64,000 nt of DNA, taken from contig NZ_CP073745.1 in NCBI RefSeq assembly GCF_024397975.1, positions 3,498,501 to 3,562,500 of the forward strand. The letters are read 5' to 3'. Under the pieces are notes generated by a model. It was not told the origin of the DNA and made no database searches. It saw nothing but the letters and a program-made list of their open reading frames with translations. Numbering within the stretch: position 1 is the first letter of the stretch; each line of letters begins with the position of its first letter. A program made the translations under genes and the position numbers. Source of the DNA: Bacterioplanoides sp. SCSIO 12839. Lineage in GTDB: Bacteria; Pseudomonadota; Gammaproteobacteria; Pseudomonadales; Oceanobacteraceae. Shown here in pieces: positions 27,049 through 37,700 of this stretch.

Positions 27049-28298
27049 ACTTCAACAACTCTTTCCGTGTTCAGCACTCGAAAAATTAGTGCATTGACAA
27101 TAATAAAATATCCTATCCCCATTTTCACTGATAGAAAAATATCAGAAAGAGAGAAAATCAAATACCCCAAGCATACAAACAGCCCTGACAATGCCAGCCA
27201 TGTTTTACCTGGGTCTTTAAAGCAAATCCAATAACAACGAAAAAGATACACAAAAACCGAAAGATAAAACAGTATGCCAACAACACCTTTTGTTGACAAC
27301 ACCCACAAAAAGTCATTATGAGCATGCTCATAGTAGCGAACCCTGTCAGCAACAGCACCGGATTGCTTTAATATATTTCTATTATCGTGAAAACCTGAAG
27401 GCCCCACCCCTACCAAAGGAGATTCTTTAATGGAATACAAAGCAACTTTCCACATCTCAAATCTGAGACCTACCGATGTATTCTTGTTCTCTCCTGAAAG
27501 ATAAAGCTCAATATCATTGACAGCTTCATTAAACCTCTTATCAAGAGAATCATAAAAACTAACGCTAATGGCGAGACAGAGCGACATAAACAGCATAAAA
27601 ATCAAGAAAAATTTAATTCTAGAAGATTTTTGATAAACAATTTTTATTACGAGCAGTGCAGCAACCACAAGAGGTATCAGCAACCATCCACCTCGTGATT
27701 CAGACCAAAGAGATGCAGAGAGACCTAGAAAAAACCCCAAAAAAGCCAGAGCACGATATTTATTATCTAACTGCCTATCAAATGACAAACAGAATAAAAT
27801 AATACCGCTCATTAAAGATAAGTTACCGTATACTATTGGCACCCCATGCTCAGAATCACCTCGCACTCCCCCATTCAAATATTCGCGCAGAAAAACAGAG
27901 GATGAAGCAATCAATGCAACAAAGAGAATCATCACAAGGAATTTTCGATCTATCGAAAAAGCAGATAGAACCAAGACCACACCCAGAACAAGAGGGTATA
28001 TCAACTGTGACCGAACATAAGGTTCCCTAAAATCACCATGTAGCGCATATACAAATAACGACCAACTGCAGTAAGCCATTAGAAATATAACAAAACCTTT
28101 TTCCCTCTCCTGCAGTGAATTAAACCGCTGAAACACCAAAGCAGATAGAAAAATCCAGGTACCATAAGTTAATTGAGACTGTGCAGGTCTCGCATCATAA
28201 TGAATAGCAACAAACATCATTAAGATAAGAAACATAAACATGCCTAAAATCCCTTTTTGCAAAGGGGAATAGTCCTGCCTAGAAAATGATAAAAACAC
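27045..28298 (-). CDS. O-antigen ligase/polymerase-like membrane protein (Wzy_C family)
   Basis: A 417-residue protein with about ten to twelve membrane helices and a large periplasmic loop (about 255-325) containing RFEMWKVALYSIKESPLVGVGPSGF and YYEHAHNDFLWVLSTKGVVG. This is the signature of the Wzy_C domain shared by WaaL O-antigen ligases and some polymerases, including the conserved Arg and His. It would join a lipid-linked glycan to the lipopolysaccharide core or polymerise it at the outer face of the inner membrane. Codon use is AT-rich. It is 18 bp downstream of the Kdo-transferase-like gene. Confidence 0.82.
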   Translation of the reverse strand: MFLSFSRQDYSPLQKGILGMFMFLILMMFVAIHYDARPAQSQLTYGTWIFLSALVFQRFNSLQEREKGFVIFLMAYCSWSLFVYALHGDFREPYVRSQLIYPLVLGVVLVLSAFSIDRKFLVMILFVALIASSSVFLREYLNGGVRGDSEHGVPIVYGNLSLMSGIILFCLSFDRQLDNKYRALAFLGFFLGLSASLWSESRGGWLLIPLVVAALLVIKIVYQKSSRIKFFLIFMLFMSLCLAISVSFYDSLDKRFNEAVNDIELYLSGENKNTSVGLRFEMWKVALYSIKESPLVGVGPSGFHDNRNILKQSGAVADRVRYYEHAHNDFLWVLSTKGVVGILFYLSVFVYLFRCYWICFKDPGKTWLALSGLFVCLGYLIFSLSDIFLSVKMGIGYFIIVNALIFRVLNTERVVEV

Positions 28299-28315
28299 AA
28301 TTATACCTAATATCT

Positions 28316-29464
28316 TTAAGAAGACTTATTCAAAAGCAATAAAATACAATCAACTGAATAGTTAAGATGATCATCCCCCATAGATCGCCAACTTTCAGGT
28401 ATATAATATTCACTTCGTAGATAACAAATGAACTTATCCCTTACAGAAGAGTCAAAACTCGGTATATTATTTAAATAACAGGCAACATCCCCAACTGTCC
28501 GGACGCTCTCAGCAACACCTGGGATCGCATAAAATGCATCACCTAAAACAACAACAGGCTTGCCTAACAAAATAGCCTCAAGCCCTACACTGGAGTTAAT
28601 AGTCCAAATCTGTTCGGCATTTTCGATCAGTTTCTGTGTCGACTCAGTTGAAAATAAAATTTTTGAATTTTTGTTATGCAGAGCAGTATAGTCATTGATA
28701 GAGCTTGGGTGTTCTTTTACAACAAATACCAAGTCATCCTCAATATTATCGGTAATATTATCCAACAACTGCCATAGCTCCTTCATATTTTGAATATGGG
28801 GAGAGTGCAATAAAATCTGAGTATCACTATCGACCTGAAAAGGGACAAAAATATAACGTTGTCCACGACCTAACACATTGATTTCTTCTCGCTGTATTTT
28901 TTGCTCTCGCACTTCGAGTTTAGTATCAAATGAAAAAGAATTGTTACTAACCGGCTGATATGATCGATAGAATTCGGGGGTCCTTGGAACACTATTTTCA
29001 GCATTAACTCCTTTACAATCAATTGTAGTTGTATTGGGCAAACCGCCATTTTCAAAAAAAATGGTCTCCATCCCATGAGTTTTAGCCAATTGCTTAATCA
29101 TTCCCTGATGCCACTTACTGCCGTTCCAGAGAACAACAACGTCTGGCTTATTTTTACAGAGCAAGGCTGAAGCTTGAGAATACCGTAAAGCAGCGATAGA
29201 GATATACCAAAGGTGCCGTAACGATAAACATAAGCGACAGCCTTTTTCATGCTCCTGATAATAGCCGCGAAGCCTGAGCCTGGCCGCTGCTCTAACAGCG
29301 TCAGAACACAGTGAACTGATATATATCCATATATAGAAATTCCAATTTCTACCTAGGTGGGTCACACTGGCGTTTGCCTCACCTCGTTTTTCTATAAGCG
29401 CCGCAATCTTATGAAAATAGTCGAATTGATGACGATTAACGGCAAAAAAGTAGATTGATTTCAT
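28316..29464 (-). CDS. Capsule-type glycosyltransferase, KpsS/beta-Kdo-transferase-like
   Basis: A 382-residue protein of the capsular polysaccharide synthesis family (PF05159 type). The diagnostic stretch is FFENGGLPNTTTIDCKGVNAENS followed by PRTPEFY, matching the E-x-G-x-x-P-x-T-x-x-D-x-x-GVN pattern of KpsS, LipB and other beta-Kdo transferases. A later IFVPFQVDSDTQILLHSP and VVKEHPSS with IWTINSSVGLEAILLGKPVVVLG fit the second Rossmann domain with its nucleotide-sugar site. It probably adds a Kdo-type residue to a lipid or glycan acceptor. It is the first gene of the AT-rich three-gene minus-strand operon. Confidence 0.75.
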   Translation of the reverse strand: MKSIYFFAVNRHQFDYFHKIAALIEKRGEANASVTHLGRNWNFYIWIYISSLCSDAVRAAARLRLRGYYQEHEKGCRLCLSLRHLWYISIAALRYSQASALLCKNKPDVVVLWNGSKWHQGMIKQLAKTHGMETIFFENGGLPNTTTIDCKGVNAENSVPRTPEFYRSYQPVSNNSFSFDTKLEVREQKIQREEINVLGRGQRYIFVPFQVDSDTQILLHSPHIQNMKELWQLLDNITDNIEDDLVFVVKEHPSSINDYTALHNKNSKILFSTESTQKLIENAEQIWTINSSVGLEAILLGKPVVVLGDAFYAIPGVAESVRTVGDVACYLNNIPSFDSSVRDKFICYLRSEYYIPESWRSMGDDHLNYSVDCILLLLNKSS

Positions 29465-29526
29465 TCTTTATCCGGTTTTTATAACCCACTACTCACGTAA
29501 TTTAAACGCAGCAGTAAACGGAGAAA

Positions 29527-30222
29527 TTAACCCACAGGCAACATCTCCCTGATTTTGTCAGTTGTTTTCATCACAATAAAAGTAGCTGACTGGTTATTAT
29601 AATTCAGCAAGGTCTTTTCAATGAAGTTCCATTTCCGCAAAACTTGCTTTTTTACTTGGCCATTGTCGGAAATGCGCTCTAATGCATCACGGAACAATAG
29701 TGCATTGGCTTCCATTTCCGATGACATCACACCAAATCCGCCAAACACATTGACGTTGAAGAACATATACTCAGCAACCATTTTCTCAAGTGCGATTAAT
29801 GCTTCGTAAACGGCGTAGTTTTCAGAGGTGATATCTTCCACTGCCAATTCAGCTTTTGCTGAGTCAATAGCGCTGTACAGCAGCCCTTGAACAGCTTCAA
29901 GTCCGTTAGCAAAATTTACATCTGAATTCTGAGCCGCCACCAGCCTATGTTCATTGGCAAAGCGTGTCGAATGATGCCACCGCTCATCAACCGCAGGCCA
30001 GCGCGACTTCAGAGATGAAGCGACTAAACCACCTTCGTCAATGGTTTGATCAAGTCGACGTTGAAAGCGGTCTCCACCTTCTTGCAAAGCTAATATACTG
30101 ATATCAGCGGTTAACTGATAAGCATGAGCCTCCATCAGCAAAAGATTGCTAACTTCCTCATTTGCGTGACTGCTTGTGAAGCATGCAAAAAATACCAACA
30201 GGGTTATCAATCTTTTCAGCAT
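29527..30222 (-). CDS. Exported hypothetical protein at the end of the chp operon
   Basis: A 231-residue protein with a clear Sec signal peptide (MLKRLITLLVFFACF, cleaved after SSHA). The mature part is predicted to be almost all alpha-helical (LLLMEAHAYQLTADISILALQ, RFQRRLDQTIDEGGLV), resembling in style the helical sensory domain of type IV pilus chemoreceptors, though I cannot assign a named family. It starts 10 bp after chpC stops, so it is very likely the last gene of the pilus chemosensory operon where Pseudomonas has chpD/chpE. A periplasmic partner of the PilJ receptor is an attractive guess. Confidence 0.7.
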   Translation of the reverse strand: MLKRLITLLVFFACFTSSHANEEVSNLLLMEAHAYQLTADISILALQEGGDRFQRRLDQTIDEGGLVASSLKSRWPAVDERWHHSTRFANEHRLVAAQNSDVNFANGLEAVQGLLYSAIDSAKAELAVEDITSENYAVYEALIALEKMVAEYMFFNVNVFGGFGVMSSEMEANALLFRDALERISDNGQVKKQVLRKWNFIEKTLLNYNNQSATFIVMKTTDKIREMLPVG

Positions 30223-30232
30223 ATCTGCCTCG

Positions 30233-30706
30233 TTATAGCTGTTTTATAAGTTCTTGTTCTACTAAATCGAGATCCGGAATAATAGCAGCCTCTTGGTCAA
30301 TCGACACGGAGGACTTATCAAATGTTCCGATATTAAAAGCTTCAACAGGTTTAACATCATCCTGGCTAATGTGCATCAAGCGGGGAATCCCCTGAACCAG
30401 CATGGCATAAAAGGGCATTTGAGCATAATTCCCTACACCATTAATGATCGCAAAACGTGCATTCGGGTTTGGCGCTGGCGCTCCCTGATTACACAACATC
30501 TCATAACACACAACCGGAATAGGAACGCCACGCCAGTCAATACGTCCTAACATCCAGTCAACATTTGATGCTGTTGTCAGCAAGTGAGAAAACGGCACAA
30601 TTTCTGCCACCGCAACATTAGGCAAGATCAGGTTTTTATCTTTTAACGGGATCAGCAAACAGTCAATCTGATCCGGTGTATTAGTCTTAGTCAGTGATTG
30701 ACTCAT
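30233..30706 (-). CDS. chpC: CheW-like adaptor ChpC
   Basis: A 157-residue single CheW domain (LLIPLKDKNLILPNVAVAEIV, WMLGRIDWRGVPIPVV, IINGVGNY). In Pseudomonas ChpC links additional receptors to the ChpA kinase. Its start overlaps the end of chpB by 20 bp, and the order pilG-H-I-J-K-chpA-B-C is preserved, which supports the name over the general CheW. Confidence 0.88.
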   Translation of the reverse strand: MSQSLTKTNTPDQIDCLLIPLKDKNLILPNVAVAEIVPFSHLLTTASNVDWMLGRIDWRGVPIPVVCYEMLCNQGAPAPNPNARFAIINGVGNYAQMPFYAMLVQGIPRLMHISQDDVKPVEAFNIGTFDKSSVSIDQEAAIIPDLDLVEQELIKQL

Positions 30707-31722
30707 TAGGGTTTACCCATGTGTTTTTCAAATGATTTACCAAGTTTAATGCCAGCTGCTGTGGCGTTCCCACAAACTTAACCCGCCCCGTCTCAAGCGC
30801 ACTTTCAGGCATGGATGAATTCGCACAGCTGGAAAGATCCTGAACCCATATCTTCACCCTAGTGTCAGGTAGGTTCGTTATCGCTTCTGAGCCATCATTA
30901 CCCATTCCGCTGAACAGAATATACCCGGCATTGTCACCAAATCCAGCATCTACGTTTATGATCACCTGGTCAATTGATGGTCCGTACGGACCAGGCCAAG
31001 GCGATCCATGACAACTAACAACACCATGGCGAAAACTGAATTCATTTTCGATAGGAGCAACCAGCACTTCTCCACAATGCAGAGGCTCACCATCAGCAAA
31101 TTGCTTAAACGAATAGCTGGCATGACGGCCAATCGTATTAGCCAGAGTCTCTTCAAATCTGGGATCAATATGTTGGGCATAAACAAAAGCGACAGGCAAA
31201 CCCGCAGGCAATGCATCCAAAAACTGTTTAACCGCTTCTGGCCCACCCAAAGAGGCACCTAGAACCCATACTTGTTTTGCAGGAAGATGGCTGAAAGCTT
31301 TCTCTTTAAATACGGTAGGTAAAGCAACTTGGCTGACGCCAGAAACTGCAGGGAGATGACCCAGCACAGACGCATCTTCCGTTACCAGAGGTGTGACTTC
31401 TACCATTTCTTTCAGTTTGCCGTACAAGCGTTTTTCCCACTTGGGAAAAGTTGCACAATTTTTATTGGGTGCACGGGAGAAGCCCATTAATACCGGCACA
31501 TCACCGTCCAGCAACCGATCAAGCCAATGAAGATGAACATCATCGTCATCACGCAAATCGATTACCCAGGCATCCAGCTCAATACTTTCAAGGTTCACCA
31601 GATCCATGCGCTGAGGATCGGTATTGACCACCACATCAAAACCAAAGTTTACCAGCGCGCCCTTGAGAAGGTGTTGCTGAAGCCGGTCATCAGCAAGAAA
31701 TGCCGACTCTAGGCAACGCCAT
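30687..31722 (-). CDS. chpB: CheB-like methylesterase ChpB, with an apparent 5' frameshift
   Basis: The C-terminal methylesterase domain (about 130-320) has the Ser of GASLGGP, the His of AQHID and the Asp of SGMGNDGSE, so it looks catalytically intact; it would demethylate the receptor PilJ. The N-terminal region is a degenerate receiver-like domain. The expected start ATG 31722, one base after the chpA stop, reads MALPRVGIS-C and stops at codon 11, while the next frame supplies LADDRLQQHLLKGALV, the expected continuation. Removing one T in the TTT at 31698-31700 joins them. Without this, translation could only begin at GTG 31634, giving 315 residues. The shift may be a sequencing error, a real mutation or slippage. 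Confidence 0.8.
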
Positions 31723-31723
31723 A

Positions 31724-34700
31724 TCAGTGTTCCTTACGCCCTAATAACTGGTTCATCGTACTTAACAGCAAATCTTCCTGGAATGGTTTACCCATGTATT
31801 CATTCACACCAATAGATAATGCACGCTCACGGTGTTTATCACCGGTCCGTGAGGTAATCATGATGATTGGAATATCTTTCAGGCGAGAGTCATGACGAAC
31901 CTGCGACGCAACCTCAAAGCCATCCATGCGCGGCATTTCAATATCCAGCAGCATCAGGTCAGGTTTATGGTCTTGTAATGTTGCCATCGCATCAACACCG
32001 TCTTTTGCGGTAAAGACTTCCATGCCATTACGCTCAAGCAGGCGCGTCGTTACCTTACGAACCGTCACCGAATCATCAACCACCAAAATACGTGGTAAAC
32101 GGCTTTCGAGCTCGTGACGACGCTCTGCATCCTGAACATCCAGTGCTTTCGCGTGCTGGTACTCGATACTGGCTTGTGTACGGATCATCGCTGGCAAATC
32201 GAGAATGATAACCACGCTACCATCCCCCAGAATCGTACCACCTGATACCCCCATCACGGAGGCGAACTGTGGACCCAGTGTTTTTACAACAATTTCACGC
32301 GAACCCAGCAAAGAATCAACTTGCAGCGCAAACGGAGCCGCTCCCCGGATTAACAAAACGGGCAGTGGTAAATGTTGGGCGGCAAACTTCGGCTGAGCCT
32401 CGTTATCCAGCATATTGCCAAGATACTCAAGGCGATAATCGTTACCAGCATAACTATAACGACGCTCATCCGATGGGATATCGTATAACGTTTGCAGCTC
32501 AGAGGCCGAAGCACGCACAATACCTTCGATGTTATTCAGAGGAATGGCATATAAATCATCACCCACTCGTACCATCAGAGCGCGGTTAACCGATACGGTG
32601 AATGGCAAACGTACGGTGAATTCAGTGCCCTGACCCGCTTCAGATTGGATCGCAACGCTACCGCCCATTTGTTTGATTTCACTGGTCACAACGTCCATGC
32701 CAACGCCACGACCAGAAATCTGAGTCACCTTCTCTGCCGTAGAGAAACCAGCCTGCAAAATAAACTGAGTAATTTCCTGGTCACTCAGGTCGGCATCAGA
32801 TTCCATTAAGCCACGCTCAATGGCCTTTTTACGCACAGCCTGAAGATTAACGCCTTTACCATCATCACGTAGCTTCAGAACAATATCACCCCCATCACGG
32901 GAGAGATCCAGTTCAATACTACCAACCGCTGCCTTACCTGCAGAGAGACGATCCGCTTCGCTTTCCATACCGTGGTCTACAGCGTTACGAACCATATGCT
33001 CGAGCGGCGAAATCAGACGTTCCAGAATGGTCCGGTCCATCTCACCATCGGCATTGAAAACTTTTAAATCGACCTGCTTACCCAGCTCAAGACTGATCTG
33101 ACGAACAATACGACGTAAACGTGGTACCAGCCGCTGGAACGGAACCATGCGACTCTTCATCAGGCCTTCCTGCAGCTCAGTGTTCACACGACTTTGCTGC
33201 AGCAATAAAGTTTCAGCATCACGCGTCTTATCAGAAAGCGTTTCTTTCAGGTCTAACAAATCCGATGCGGACTCAACCAGCGCTCGCGAAAGCTGCTGCA
33301 TCGCTGAATAGCGATCCATTTCCAGCGGGTCGAAATCATCATAATCCGGCCCCTGACGCTCTTGACGAAACTGCACCTGTTCTTGTGTTTCAGAGTCAAG
33401 TCGACGTAACTGGTCACGTAAACGATCCAGCGTTACATCCATTTCATCGAGGGTGTACGAGAAATCGGTAACCTGCTGCTCAAGACGGCCACGACCAATA
33501 GAGGTTTCACCCGCCAGGTTTACCAGGTTATCCAACAAATCTGCCGATACCTTGACCAGCTCTTGAGGCGCTTTACGTGCTGTTGCCTGAGCTTGCGCCG
33601 CACCCGGGGAAGGCTGAGCGGTAGGCGAAAGAGCTTTGCTAGTAACGGGTAGAGGTTGCTCTGCTTCTGCAACAGGAGCATCCACGGCATCATCCGCTGT
33701 GTTGGCCGCGTTATCCGCAGCTCCAGCCATCTCGAACGGTGTATCCGCCGTAGAACCTGGACGCAGAGGTACAACATTATTGCCACCCTGAGTGTCGCTC
33801 AGGTCTTCATTCGTACCACCAATAATGGGTTCAATCACTTCAGTTGAAGGATCGGATGACTCCGCAGCAGAAGATTCAATATCAGTGGACACCGATGCAG
33901 TGTCATTCAACTCGTCCGCTTCGACCAGAATCGACTTTTCACCCAGCGAAACAAAACCATCACTGGACAAGCTTTGCTCGACGGCCTCAACTTTTTGAGT
34001 CAGCAAATCATGAATTTTATAGTACTGCTTAAACAGGTCATCATTGATTGCAATCTGACCTTGCTGTGCTTTAAGAATATTGGCTTCAAAGTCATGTGCC
34101 TGATCACCAATTTCCGTTAAACCGGCTAACCGGGCACCACCCTTCAGAGTATGCAATACCCGCTGAGCCTCAGCTGCCTGAGATAAATCATCAGGCTGCT
34201 GCTCCCAATTATGTAGCGTTTTATCAAGCTGCTCCTGAAGGTCTTGCGCCTCTTCAAGGAAGATTTCCAGAATTTCGCGATCCGACTCATCCAGTGCTTC
34301 AACAACCGGAATATCCAGTGCGGATGAAGGCTCAATCAGATCAACCTCCAACACCTCGGGGGCTTCTGCAACAGTTTCAGTAAGTATGTCTGCAGCAGAA
34401 TCAACCGGTGTGACATCAGCGGTTGATTCCGCTAAATGACCACCTGCGCCCGCAAATGCCAGCACTTCGTGGATCAGTTCTTGTTCGCTTTTTGCTGGCT
34501 GTCCTTGCTTCACCGCATCAAGCTGAGATGCCAGAGCATCGTGACCACGCTGTAATAAAGTAAATAAATCCTGGCTGACAGCAACACGGCCATCATTCAC
34601 TTTTTCATATAAGGTTTCTAACTCATGGCACAGTTCCGCAATTTCCTGCAGCTCTGCCATACGAGCGCCACCTTTCAGGGTGTGCAACTCACGTTGTAAC

Positions 34701-37700
34701 TGGGCAACATCCAGCAAATTATCTGGCTGTTGTTGCCAACGCTCCATCGCAGATTCTATCGACTCTGACACTTCCTCAGCTTCTTCCAGGAAGATTTCCA
34801 GAATCTCATCATCTTCTTCAACGAGATCAACGTCCGCGACCGGTGGCAAATCATCTGCTACAAGCGCGTCACTAACGTCTGTAGCAGAAAGTTCGTCAAC
34901 AGAAAGCTCAGTGTCAGCCAATATCAGTTCACTGTTATCGTCTTGCTCTTCTGTATCGACAAGGGTTTCAGTCGCTTCATCGACTTCGACAACCGATGGC
35001 TCAGTAGCAATAAATTCCCAGGCATCCAGCTGGTTAATCAGCTCAGTCGCCGGAGAGGTTTCTTGTCCTGCCGCCAGGCAATCCATCATCCCCAACAAGG
35101 CTTCCTGAGCATCAGCCAACAATTGCAGAGGACTCTCTGCTGCGAGACGTTGCTGTGCCAGCATATCGCCGTAAAAAACATTTAAGGCATTGGCCAGCAC
35201 TTCGATATTTGGCAACTCGGCTTTTGCCGCGCCACGTGCAACCTGTTCGAGGTCACGGCAAAGCTGCTGGAGGATGCTGGCATCACCTTGCTGCTGCCAT
35301 TGCTGCAACAAGCCATCGGCATCCAGTAAAGAATCCATGCCTTGCGCCAGGAAGGTCGCAATTGTCTGAGGGCTCGGGCCAACATTGCCGGACTCCTGAG
35401 CTTGCAACAATGGCTCCAACAACAAGCCTTCCAGTGCATTCAAACGTTCAACGAAGTCCGTGGTTCCGGAGATATGTTCAAGCGATATCAACGAATCGTT
35501 CGCCAAACCTTCACGAATCAGACGATCACCTTCCTCTACCAGATTGACAATACCAGGGGCATTTTTTATCTGATAAGCCCGCAATTCTTTGATCATTTTT
35601 TCCAGCGGTGCAGCCACATCCGCAATCGCTGAAATACCAGCCATGTGGGCACTGCCTTTCAGAGTATGCAATGCGCGCTGCAACTGATCACTCAGGGAGT
35701 TACTGAACTCTTCATTCCGGCTTTGCTGGATAAACTGCTCGACTGTGACCAGGTGTGAATTAGCTTCAGCAACAAATACTTCCAGCAAGGCAACGTCTTC
35801 ATCGTCCTCACTGTTCTCATCTGGCACAGCAGCATTGCCGCTTGTCGTAGCCTCTGCAGCAAAAGGTTCAACCACTTCGTTGCCCGCCAATGCAAAGGCA
35901 TAGTCCATTAATGGCTGTGTATCGTGAGAAGGAGCACGACGGCTGCGGAAGTCTTCAATCAAATCTGGCAGGCAGCTGATCACATGATCAACGATGGCAA
36001 TCAGGTTATCACTGATGCTGATCGTCTCATCGAGAACACGATTGAACATATTCTCAATTGACCAGGCCAGCTCACCAATCACACCAGCCTGCACCATGCG
36101 ACCAGAGCCTTTCAGTGTATGGAAGGCACGACGAACCGTAGTTAAGGCTTCCTGATCATTATGATCGGTTTTAAATTGTGGCCAAAACTCATCCAGTGTT
36201 TCAGTGACTTCCTCGGCTTCTTCGAGGAAAATCTCGATGATCTCATCATCAATAAGATCATCGTCATCTTCAGCCGGCTCCTGGCTTTCCGCTGCAGTTA
36301 CTGAGTCAGCGCCAACGGTATTTTTGCTCGCTTCAACAATAATTTCTGCCGCAACTTCTTCAACCAGCTGAACTTCTTCAACCTGTTGCGCATCATCAAC
36401 AACTTGCTCTGCGGAAGATGACTTCACTGGCATCAATTCAGCAATGACTTCAACGGCGCTCTCGATCGCCGGGATATCCGCATCGCTCAGCTCAATCTCT
36501 TCATCGACGTCTTCATCAACCTGAGAATTTTCAACACTATCGATCGACTCCGTTATCGCTTGCTCTGAAGTACTGTCATCGACTGAAGACAAATCGAGTG
36601 CATCGTCAAAGGAGGTAATCTCAACTTCAGCTTCCGCAGAATCGTCCAGTGCCAGATCAATTTCATCAATGGCATCACTTAACGATTCAGTCGCTGGCAA
36701 CTCGAGCAACGACTCTTCAGCCCGCGCAAGAAGTTCTTCACTGGCATTACCCGGCTTCTCGGTGTAACGCTCAATAAAGTATTCAACCCCCGTCAGCACA
36801 TCTGCCAACGTATCAAGAACCGACCATTGTGGTTTTAACTCTTCATGAATCAATTGATTCTGAACAAACGCCGCAGCACGGGACAAAATTCCAGCAACAC
36901 GCGGCAATGGGATCATGCTCAAAGAGCCTTCGATGCTGTGCAGCAATGAAGGTACATCCGCCAGCTCATCAGCCGCCCATTGCTTAGCAATGTATTCAAC
37001 GATGGCATCTTTAACCTGCTCAAGCACATTGCGCGCTTCACGTAACACAGCTTTCTGCGCATCCGTCAGCGAACTTTCGCTGACTTTAACATTGAGGTCA
37101 CCCTCACGCTTCATTCCGGTCAGAGTGGCTTCGACATACAACAACGCACCCGCAATATCCATCAAGTGATGGTCTTCTACGGTCAACTCGCCTTCTAGCA
37201 GGCGAGTCACTTCACTTTGCTGTTCTTGCAATACCTTGCGCGGCATTCCCAGGCCAAGAACGGCCATGGTATTGGTAATTTGTTTTAGAGATGGAGCAAC
37301 ATCGGACAACGCGGCAGTGCGATCTTCATGACCACGCACCAACAAGTCCAGGCGATCCTTAACGGTGGCAATTTCTTCAACCAAAGCATGTAAGACCTGA
37401 TCAACCGTATCCTTATCCGGACCCGCCAGCTCATTACGCTGCTGCTCAAGATCTTCATCACTGACCAAAGCATTATTCAGTGAATATTCTGCCCGAACCT
37501 TACGAATTGCATCACCGCTAACATCCGAGTTAGCAACAAACATTAATAATGAACGTAACACCTCTTCATCAGGTGCACGGTTGACGGCTACAGCGCCTTC
37601 TTCGATAGCCGAGCGCAACAGTCGTTCTAATTGACCAAGTACCTTTTTGGCGTCATCGGTTAGGGCTTCTTGTTTATCCAGCCATTCAGTAAAAGCTAAC

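Noticed and set aside
30687..31634. chpB as a simple 315-codon gene starting at GTG 31634
   Set aside because: Recognisable receiver-like sequence continues upstream in the same frame and connects to ATG 31722 by a one-base shift.
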